Positions 56,296 through 64,000 of a stretch of 64,000 bases of DNA are shown one piece after another (position 1 is the first letter of the stretch; each line of letters opens with the position of its first letter). Position numbers and translations under genes: made by a program. Below the pieces are notes generated by a model. The model had not been told where the DNA came from. It made no database searches and was given only the letters and a program-made list of their open reading frames with translations. The stretch lies in the NCBI GenBank assembly GCA_949128115.1, contig OX421961.1, positions 85,109,277 to 85,173,276 of the forward strand. Reading direction: 5' to 3'. The DNA comes from Anaspis maculata (lineage: Eukaryota; Arthropoda; Insecta; Coleoptera; Scraptiidae).

Positions 56296-56400
56296 GAAGG
56301 AACGAAGACCTCCACGACGGGCTCGGGCTACTGCATGGACTCTGAACTGACGCCGCGTGACTTTGGTTTCCGGTCTAAACAACCCATAATAATGAGTTGA
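56296..56400 (+). other. Candidate terminal coding exon, unrecognised
   Basis: After the acceptor-like ATATTTAG a 34-codon frame reads EGTKTSTTGSGYCMDSELTP and continues RDFGFRSKQPIIMS to a TGA at 56398-56400. It is strikingly GC-rich against AT-rich flanks and non-repetitive, which is why I list it. No upstream partner or family is recognised. The minus strand also has an open frame here (TGNQSHAASVQSPCSSPSPS), so strand is uncertain. Confidence 0.2.
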
Positions 56401-57898
56401 AAATGATTGCACATTGTTTTTGTTTGTTGCGAATTACTTTTCACTATACCTACTCACAAAAAAAAATTGTCCTCCAATCAAAAATTATCTGAATTTTCCG
56501 CCGCTTCATGCGGGATTCCAGTTATTCTTTATAGACGTCTGTCGGCAAGCAATCATCAGCGGTGTCTCAACAGAAAATCTGGTCTGGCTTTCTTCATTCT
56601 CGAAGGGACACGCATCACGTTCAAAAACCTCCCATCCATTCCTTGCTACTTGCCTGGAAGGTTTTGGGGTGAAACAACCTTTTTTTCATGCAAGTGAAGG
56701 ATAAATTGATTTGCAGTGTATCATTTTTCACTAAATAGCATCTAGCCATTTATGAAGCCCGTTTTTGATATTGACATCCTAGAAATAACAACTCCCGAAA
56801 AAGTAGGGCGATTTAAGTGCTTAGTTCAACAGCGGTTTTTTCAATGTAATCGGGACTTTTTTGTTGACCTTTTTCCCCAAAAAAATTTTCCTGATGCGCT
56901 TTTCGCTCGCTTCGCTCGCGGTCTCTGTTATGGGCGTCCGTTGGCTGGTTCGGTCCCGTTGGCGGACCCGTAAATCCTCCCCACGGCCCTGAAGAGACTT
57001 CTACGTATTCCTTACTTCCTTACTTCTTGTAGCCACCAAACCACAATATTAATTATGCAAGCTATTTATGTGACACTTGTAGTATTTGAGAAAAACTTTT
57101 AGATAGAATCGGCAGCTAAAATAATAACAAAATATAGATTTTGCTTTTGTTTTAGTTGGTTCTATTTTTATTTGTAGGTACTCGAGTATTCACCCATGTT
57201 TTATCTATTTAATAATTAATTCCAATAATCCAATATTAGGTATTCATAGGTAGTATACCTAAGTATCTCAACTTTACGGTTGTGGGTAACGCAATCGACT
57301 TGTAGAAATTGTCGAAGATCGAAGTCGGTGCTGATGGAGAAGTTAATCAAATTAAAATTAATCACCGACGGAATGAAAGGTACTTACAAAATCATTATAG
57401 TGTTCATCAGAAAGCATTATTCGGAGTAATTATTACAAAATCAATTTGCTGTTGAATAATTTAGTTGAGTTATCCAAGCTTTATAATATCATTTCAGCAA
57501 CCACTTTATACTTTCATGTAGGTTTAAGTGTATTTTTTGATTTTTTGCGTACACATTTTTCTTGATATTTTTTACCTATAGGTACTCTACATAAATCAGT
57601 TTCCCAACATATTTCTGGTCCAGTAAAGAACAAAAGTCTAAGTGGAGTTTACTATAGGAAAATTTCGTAACGACCTCTCACCTCTCATCAAAATCAATGA
57701 GTCGAAGATAATAGCGAGTTGTTATTCAAACATCAAAATAAGGGCGGCCTGTATTGAAAGACCCTTTAATAAAATATCCTTTAATTTGATGCAAAAAGTG
57801 AGTTATTGGAGAGCCATCACGCATCGCTTCCTTTATTTAGAGAGATTTATTTTTAAAATCATCTGAATATGTTGCTGAATGGTTTTCAACTATAGAAG
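56401..57898. other. Stretch without a recognised gene
   Basis: Two overlapping 96-codon plus frames at 56407-56704 share one stretch, and I cannot choose between or support either. A GC-rich patch at 56900-56970 contains CGCTTCGCTCGCGG. The part beyond 57000 is AT-rich and featureless. Confidence 0.35.
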
Positions 57899-57904
57899 TT
57901 TATT
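57899..57904 (-). terminator. AATAAA polyadenylation signal of the RT gene
   Basis: TTTATT on the plus strand is AATAAA on the minus strand, 26 bp past the stop codon of the RT frame. Confidence 0.6.
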
Positions 57905-57929
57905 CAGAATATTTACATTGTAAAATTAA

Positions 57930-59822
57930 CTATAAAAAGAAAATTTCTTCAAGCTCTCTACCGGCAGGAAGTGTACCCATAATCGAGGTTGCATTTCCCC
58001 TTTGCAAAGTTAAACTGATAATTTGGATTAAATAACTTGTCGCTCTTCTTTCACCAGTTTGGTCTGTTATTCTCTTCCCTATTTCCTTTATCAATGAAAG
58101 GCCCTCACATCCCCATACTCCGCTTGTTTCCAGAGCAATTGGAACAAAAATAAAACGTTCTTGTAAAAAATTGTAAAAGTTTTTCTTCCTTTCTTCGGCA
58201 CATCTTGCTGCGTGACCTGGGCGAATCTCAGATGATTTGATATATGATGGTGCAAAAGTGTCACTACATGTAAAATCCCATACTAGTGGCTTTCCTCTTT
58301 TCCATGGAATTAATGAAATTCCATCGGGCCGTTTACCGTCAACGTTCGAGCATCCCACTGGTTCCAATATCGAAGGCACACCAGCGGATCTTAAGGACCT
58401 TTTGATTATGTCGTTGATCGATGAATGACGACTAAAACGGCCAGCGCTTCGTCTACAGGCTAGTCCATGAAGACCTGTAGAATCAACTTCAGTGCCACAG
58501 TTACAAGCATGTGGTTGGCAAAGGTCACTTCCTAACCTTGCACCAACTGAAATTCTGAAGATTTCATCGGAGAGATGTGTACTCAACTGCGGTGAAGGAA
58601 TTGATTCTAACCATGCACCTGCATGTGGCTGACCAACGGCGATGAGTCGGGCTTTATTTTCTTTTGTTATCTGAGTTGCGATTAATTGACTCTGTTTTAC
58701 ATGCATTATTGGCATCTCCCATGTCGATGGATTTCCTAAGCTTTCTGAAGGAATATCTTCAGTGCTAGCACAATCATTCCAAATACCAATTGCTTCCTCC
58801 AGTATGATGTTTTGGTTCATTGTAATACCAGGTATAATTTGGGTTATCAGACGAAGACAGCTGTAGACGGAGGCAATGAAGCACGGAACCGCTGAGTCTA
58901 CCGCATGTCGAAGTCCAAGTCCTCCCAATTTAACTGGCAATGATGATTGTGTCCATGCATCATTGGTAAGTGAACAGTTGAGAATTTCTTCTAATGTTTT
59001 ACGCAGGGCGGAATCATATTTTTGAAGACAATCAGGAAACTTCCAGGAAGGGCAGCATCGGAGAAAGTATATCAACCTTGGAAGGGAAACCGAAGCTTTC
59101 AGTAAAAAGAATGCCGAATGTGAAGATAGTTTGGTCAGACGTGTTGAAATGAACTGGAAATTTTCTGTCTTCTTGTTAATTAATGGTTCAATGGATTCTA
59201 AAGTTACTGGAGCGCCAAGTAAAAATGTACTGTCATTTGTTGGTAAAAGAATTCCGGGAACAATCTTGTTGAACATTTCTATAATTCTATGTTGGTGGTG
59301 TGAAATGTCTTTTCCACGTAAAATTAATTCACATTTTGACGGGTTCAGCTTGAGTCCGATTTTCTCACCAAGTTGTACTATTGTTTTTAGAGCTTCTAGT
59401 ACAGATTCTGGTGTACCAGCGAGGGCTCCATCATCTAAATACCATATGTTTACTTCGGTCTGAATTTGCAGCACGATAGGATGCAGTACGAGGGCGAACA
59501 AAGCTGGTCCTAGCGGATCACCCTGTTGTACTCCGCATGCAGATTTAATCAAATTGTTCTGATAAAAAAGGTTCGAATCGAGTTCATATGCTTGTGAAAT
59601 AAAAGGGAAGAAGGATGGATATAGTTTTTTGACTTCTTGAAGTAGGCAGTCACGGCGGATTTCATTGAAAGCGTTCTTGAAATCAAGCTTCAGCAAAACT
59701 TTTGTGATTGGATGTTCGCTTTCCAGATACATTCTTGTAGCGTGTGCACCAATTTCTGCTCCATTTGTTATCCCCACTCCAAGTTGATTTGGCTCGAAGT
59801 AAGTCTTGAGGGACGGGGTCAT
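57930..59822 (-). CDS. Reverse transcriptase with restriction-endonuclease-like domain (non-LTR retrotransposon, 5'-truncated)
   Basis: An uninterrupted 630-codon frame. Residues 1-30 (MTPSLKTYFEPNQLGVGITN) belong to the RT fingers. The catalytic motifs are LDFKNAFN with Asp47, QQGDPLGP at about 99-106, and WYLDDG with Asp130/Asp131, so the polymerase triad is intact. A thumb/linker follows. A zinc-binding-like CNCG...HGLAC is at about 440-456. GRFSRH...NDIIKRSL and KRPDG (about 497-501) with WDFTC (about 515-519) look like the PD-(D/E)xK nuclease of R2-type elements. The tail is QRGNATSIMGT. Such enzymes nick the target and reverse-transcribe their RNA in place. The fingers, zinc-finger and DNA-binding N-terminus are absent. 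In-frame homology seems to continue a few residues upstream of the first ATG (KKLIVKR), then hits a stop. This indicates 5' truncation and no genuine start codon. The lack of stops suggests recent arrival or selection. Confidence 0.85.
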   Translation of the reverse strand: MTPSLKTYFEPNQLGVGITNGAEIGAHATRMYLESEHPITKVLLKLDFKNAFNEIRRDCLLQEVKKLYPSFFPFISQAYELDSNLFYQNNLIKSACGVQQGDPLGPALFALVLHPIVLQIQTEVNIWYLDDGALAGTPESVLEALKTIVQLGEKIGLKLNPSKCELILRGKDISHHQHRIIEMFNKIVPGILLPTNDSTFLLGAPVTLESIEPLINKKTENFQFISTRLTKLSSHSAFFLLKASVSLPRLIYFLRCCPSWKFPDCLQKYDSALRKTLEEILNCSLTNDAWTQSSLPVKLGGLGLRHAVDSAVPCFIASVYSCLRLITQIIPGITMNQNIILEEAIGIWNDCASTEDIPSESLGNPSTWEMPIMHVKQSQLIATQITKENKARLIAVGQPHAGAWLESIPSPQLSTHLSDEIFRISVGARLGSDLCQPHACNCGTEVDSTGLHGLACRRSAGRFSRHSSINDIIKRSLRSAGVPSILEPVGCSNVDGKRPDGISLIPWKRGKPLVWDFTCSDTFAPSYIKSSEIRPGHAARCAEERKKNFYNFLQERFIFVPIALETSGVWGCEGLSLIKEIGKRITDQTGERRATSYLIQIISLTLQRGNATSIMGTLPAGRELEEIFFL

Positions 59823-60028
59823 TCGTTTGACTATTAATTTTTTAAAATAATATTAAGTTTTTGTTTTCAACAGTAATATCACAAGTGCCTAGATTTTCAC
59901 GATAATTTTGGTCAGGCGATCGCGAGTGCTGATTGTAGCGATAAATGCCCCACTCCGTAGGAGGAGGGCATTTATCCAGGGACAATCAGCCCTGGTTTTT
60001 CACAACCAGTAGGCTGACTGTCACATTA
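59823..60028. other. Junction region upstream of the RT frame
   Basis: AACAGTAATATCACAAGTGC at about 59868 occurs identically near 14598. GATAAATGCCCCACTCC and GGAGGAGGGCATTTATC form a hairpin at 59940-59980. No target duplication of the RT element was found. Confidence 0.5.
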
Positions 60029-61585
60029 AGTTTGTTCCAACTGCACACAGAATCGTACATTGTACGGTCATCGTCATGCGCAATGGGAAAAACCCGTTCC
60101 AACCGAGAATATGCGATATTCAAAGGCACGACTTGCGCTGTAGGTTCGCAAAGCTAGGGGATGGAACTCATGCGTCTGCGCGAGCTAGGAAAAGTCAAAA
60201 ACCTGCAGATTTTCAGCCATCGATTTAACAAAGGAAAATAGATGATAAGAAACTCCTGATTTCCATGCTAGATTATGCGGAATGATGTTGTCCATGTGCA
60301 TTGCTGTCGAAAAAATTAATTCCGCGCGTATAGTGCTCCGAAAAGAACGAAAAAGCCGTTTTCAGTGTATAACTGGTTGCCTAGAAGGTGATGTTTTTTG
60401 GAAACACATGAAATGGAACTGTAATGTTCTTTTCGTACGGTTTTTGCAGCCAAGCACTTAACAAACTGCCTGTCATTTTTGAAAAAAAAACAGAAAACAC
60501 AAAACCTCTGATATATTATAGTTACATATAACCCGATAAAATTTTAGTTACCATTTGTTTCAAGATTTGTTTACATGCAGTTTCATGCCATTGACAGACA
60601 GGACGGCAACCGTAAGGCAGAGAAGAATACTAGAAGTAGCGCGGTATTTTCAAAAACACACCAACTGATTAACACGTCACCATATTTTCGCTTCTTGTGT
60701 ATCTAAAACTGATCCATCATTGCTGGTCTTGAACACAATGAAAGATCAAGAAACACTCTTTTTTCCATAGCTTATTTGAAAGATTCAATTCCAGCCGTTT
60801 CAATAATATACAATGTTGAAATTACGCTTTTTACATGTGTTAGCATACGGCACTATTCTCAAATCCCCTAGCATGGTTGCGCCAGCGCAGAAATGGCACT
60901 GAATTTCGCCTATTGGCGGTACATCGGACGATCCCTTTAGCGTTCCAACCAAACTTGGGATCGCTCATGAACCGATTCCTGTACGGTCATTTCGATGCTT
61001 GGCCAAAGCTAGGAACTGTGCTGGGCACTGCTGGGGACTGACCTGCGCATTTCACATTTTGACAACTGGTTGATGCATGACGCGTTTGTTGTCGTATTAG
61101 ATTATCATTGTCAAAAGGTGCGTTCAGTCAGCTTATTTAGCCGCAAGTTTTAATTTTAGTCGCAAGCACAGCGACGCCCATTGGCTGTTTATGAACCAGC
61201 TTCCTCAGAACAGCCAATAAGCGATGCAGCGCTTACGACTAAAATTAAAACTTGCGGTTAAATAAGCTGACTGAACGCACCTAAAATCTTTACACCTTGT
61301 TTATGTTTATTACTTCCATTGTTGTACGGCCGGCCAAAAAAAATGACCTGAAAAATGCATGGCCGTCGAAGGCCTTGACAAAAGTTTTCTGGCGCTACCA
61401 ACAGTACCAATGGGAACCAATTAAGTTCCTAAGGTGGCGACTGCTGCACGTAAATGCGTTCCAACCGTTCTAATTTTGCGCACCGTCACCAAACGGTGCG
61501 AAATCGGCGCCTGCGCACAAAAGCGATACAAACAGTTCCGGGACCGTTTTGGAATCGTACAATAACCGGTGGTTGGAACAAACCT
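60029..61585. mobile_element. 1.56-kb TIR element with repeated GTTCCAACC motifs
   Basis: The left AGTTTGTTCCAAC is inverted at the right end (GTTGGAACAAACCT), and ATTA flanks both sides (60025-60028, 61586-61589). GTTCCAACC-type words recur near 60095, 60942 and 61457, and TGTACGGTCAT near 60061 and 60985. No transposase is recognised. A hairpin MITE is nested at 61116-61282. Confidence 0.5.
61116..61282. mobile_element. 167-bp hairpin MITE
   Basis: AGGTGCGTTCAGTCAGCTTA and TTTAGCCGCAAGTTTTAATT are inverted in the right arm with one or two differences. AAA flanks both ends. Confidence 0.75.
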
Positions 61586-61810
61586 ATTATTAACCGCCTG
61601 TCACTTTAAAACTTCCCGCGTCACTTTGAAACCTTCTGTCACGAGTCGTGCCACATTTCAAATTCTCGAAAATCGTTTCAAATCATAAGGATTTAGTGTT
61701 TGCGAGTACATAGTAAGGAAAATAGTACATAAACCACAGCTCACAGCTACGCTTCGGTATCTTAACTGACGCTTCAACTATGATACTTTCTCAACCTTGG
61801 GATATCATAT

Positions 61811-62345
61811 TGTTACGAGCGGCGATTCTGGATAACACGCGATCTTTCTAGACTCTTCCCGTTAGACCGCAGTGTACGCAAGTGCGGAGCGTTGTGGTGT
61901 GTTCACGAGCGCGCGTATAGGCTTTTTCCCGTACAAAGGGACTATATTGGAGACTTCAGCAGTGGGTCAAGCTACATCTGTCCATTTTGGCGGAGTTGCC
62001 ACCTACCAGAACACACGGGAAGCACGCAAAAGGTGTGTGATTATTCGGGAGTCGTCCAGAAACCATATGCAGGGTCATTATGGAAACTGCTGAAGAATAC
62101 ATGTAACATTCGAGAATAATTAGTCGGACCTATATAAAGCATCAATCGTTGCTTCACGAGCAGTTATGAATTATTGGAATGCGAAGTGGTGGCGAGCGGA
62201 TTAAAAGCGAGTAGTAATCACAGCGATATTCCTAAGCAATAATTGTTGGCGTGTATTTATTGTGTAGTACGCAATAATAAACAGTGTGTGTTTCAAAACC
62301 ATCGTCTCAATTATATTCGAACCCGCGTACGCGAAATACGTAACA
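61811..62345 (+). mobile_element. Solo LTR
   Basis: Starts TGTTACGAGCGGCGATTC and ends GCGAAATACGTAACA, 535 bp. TATATAAAG near 62131 and GCAATAATAAACAGTGTG near 62269 mark promoter and polyadenylation sites. Flanks are ATAT and ACAT, an imperfect 4-bp duplication. Confidence 0.82.
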
Positions 62346-62353
62346 ACATACTA

Positions 62354-62825
62354 AACTGCTGGACAACGAAGTTGTCTGTATCAGAAAAATAGTTCGAATT
62401 TGGAGACCAATATCTCCCGATTGCCAATTGCGATTTCCATTTGGTTTGTTGCGTCAACTAGCCTTATCTTTCCGTAGCCCATCTTGTAATAGTGAATGTT
62501 GGGAAACTTCATGTAAATTTTCAACAGGGTGATACGTAAAATGGTGCAAAATTGCAACGACTTTATCGTACCCCCCTTTTCCAAAAAAAAATGTTTTGGA
62601 ATCGAAGAACATTGAAGATATAAATTTTTATGTTGAATGTAGCAGATTTACGAAACTCAGACATAGCACAAGCACAAAAAGTACCTATAACGTCCGGGGA
62701 GGCTTTACTTTACTTGGAAACTGAAGTTTTACATCGTTACAATGTTCAGGGGCTTAAACTTGCAGATAGAACATGTTTCACATCTAAAATTCTGATGATA
62801 CCGACAACTTCGTTGTCCAGCAGTT
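62354..62825. mobile_element. TIR element, TA-flanked
   Basis: AACTGCTGGACAACGAAGTT with GTC is inverted at the right (GACAACTTCGTTGTCCAGCA, GTT). TA flanks both ends. The interior is not palindromic and encodes no recognised protein. Confidence 0.65.
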
Positions 62826-62829
62826 TATT

Positions 62830-63091
62830 TTGCAATATGTACTTCCAAAAAGCTATATCACTCGTTAGGCAGCCATATTCCAATAGTCTGTAAACTTTTC
62901 ACATTTCCTGGCGGATGAATTTCATCTAATCAGTCCAAAGTGTACGTTTCCGTCTCTCTCACTGCAACGTTTTATGTATAAGTTTGTCTCACAAAGAAAA
63001 AGTCACTTTGAACTGAATATAATAAACAAAACTGAACTAAACTATTGTATGAATTATTTTATAAGTAAAGACTTGATGAATATTATAGGTA
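62830..63091. other. Intergenic, nothing seen
   Basis: AT-rich sequence without supported features. Confidence 0.4.
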
Positions 63092-64000
63092 TACAGGGTG
63101 TTTGGGTCTGGTTATTACATTCTTTGAAGGATGATTCCCCATCAAAAAAGCCGAAAGAACAAAAAGCTTATGGTCCTAAAATGCTTCCTTAAAAAGATAC
63201 AAGGTGTTGAAGTTGACTTTTTTAAATGGTTATTTTACCGTAACTTTTGAACCGTTGAACCGATTTTGATCAAATTTGAACCAAAGTTTAGTCAAATGAG
63301 TCTCCATCGAATAATAATACCACAATTCATCAAAAAATTTTGGGAGCGTAGATATGGGGACTGTCCTCTATTTTCGCCTCTATTTTTATCTCTCCTAAAT
63401 ATTTTTCAAACTTGTTAATATTTCGGATTCTACGTTTAATTTAAAAGAAAAAGTTACTCTTGCAAAATGTTGATTAGAGGCTTTATTTCCGAGATATTTA
63501 GGTGTGAAACTTTGGACAACGCTTCGAAATCGCGACTTTCAAAGGCCTAAAAATTAAAATCCAAGAAAACTCATGATTCCTCAACTGGAATAAGTTTTCT
63601 AGGTCGCTTGAGTTGATTTACTGCCATTTTTTGCTAAGAAACGAGGCGTTCTCAGAGAAAAACAATTTGGGCTCTGGAAAGTGGCGATCTCGAGATGTTT
63701 TTCAAAGTTTGAAAACCAAATATCTCGGAAATGAAGCCTCTAATCAAAATATTGCAAGAGTAACTTTTTCTTCTGATTTAAACGTAGAAAAATAGGGGAG
63801 AAAATAGGGAACAGTCTCCTATTATCTACGCCCCCAGAAATTTTGGATGGATTGTGGTATTATTATTCGATGGAGACTCAGTTGACTAAACTTTGGTTCA
63901 AATTTGATTAAAATCGGTCGACCGGTTCAAAAGTTACGGTGAAAAAACTTTGAAAAAGTAAACTTCAACACCCTGTATCTTTTTAAGGGAGCATGTTATG
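63092..64000. repeat. TACAGGGTG palindrome cut by the window end
   Basis: TA precedes TACAGGGTGTTTGGG. From TGCTTCCTTAAAAAGATACA (63182) and TTGAAGTTGACTTTTT the left arm is matched inverted at 63930-63995 (AACACCCTGTATCTTTTTAA). Inner blocks pair as well (TTCGATGGAGACTCA, GCAAGAGTAACTTTTTC). The matching outer end lies beyond 64000. Confidence 0.75.

Noticed and set aside
56407..56704. Two overlapping 96-codon plus frames
   Set aside because: They overlap each other in different frames, have no recognised family and no splice or promoter context.
59131..59463. 110-codon plus frame
   Set aside because: Antisense shadow of the reverse transcriptase gene.
38748..62345. A full-length LTR retrotransposon between LTR copies
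   Set aside because: The sequence between the LTRs has no gag/pol and each LTR has its own flanking duplication (GTAT twice, imperfect at 61811), so they are independent solo LTRs.

Overview
This is about 64 kb of AT-rich animal DNA, most likely from an arthropod and probably an insect. I cannot fix the order from sequence alone. The evidence is eukaryotic throughout: an intron-bounded homeobox exon, tRNA-derived SINEs, non-LTR and LTR retrotransposons, many TIR/TSD-delimited DNA transposons, and no bacterial operon structure. Most short open frames are chance frames or lie inside repeats.

Host genes are scarce. The one secure host gene is the last coding exon of an unplugged/Gbx-type homeobox gene on the minus strand (45253-45737). 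Its acceptor splice site, homeodomain and C-terminus are visible, but the upstream exon(s) are not recognised and probably lie beyond 64 kb or in unrecognised sequence. The second large intact frame (57930-59822, minus) is a 630-residue reverse transcriptase fused to a restriction-endonuclease-like domain. It comes from a 5'-truncated non-LTR retrotransposon.

Layout. 0-7 kb: a foldback element at the edge, mariner-type MITEs, a TTAA foldback. 7.4-9 kb: a decayed non-LTR retrotransposon with a MITE inside it. 10-15 kb: a GATAC-rich island, an 8-bp-TSD hAT element, a Harbinger-like relic, other TIR elements. 15.9-18.2 kb: a decayed element with RAG-type termini and transposase remnants (element A). 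20.9-30.3 kb: long palindromes and a solo LTR. 32.4-36.7 kb: nested transposons four deep. 37-41 kb: solo LTRs and a LINE relic split by a hAT. 41.5-50 kb: palindromic TACAGGGTG elements around the homeobox exon, and a SINE. 52-56 kb: a solo LTR split by a second element with RAG-type termini (element B). 57.9-64 kb: the RT gene, another LTR and a palindrome cut by the window end.

The most interesting signal is the pair of elements A and B. Both end in CACAGTGG...CCACTGTG with perfect 5-bp target duplications. In B, each terminus is a heptamer CACAGTG, exactly 23 bp, then ACAAAAATA, the layout of a 23-RSS. Both carry what look like remnants of a Transib/RAG1-related transposase. The second theme is at least ten long, nearly full-length palindromes (0.6-2.1 kb), several of them concentric.
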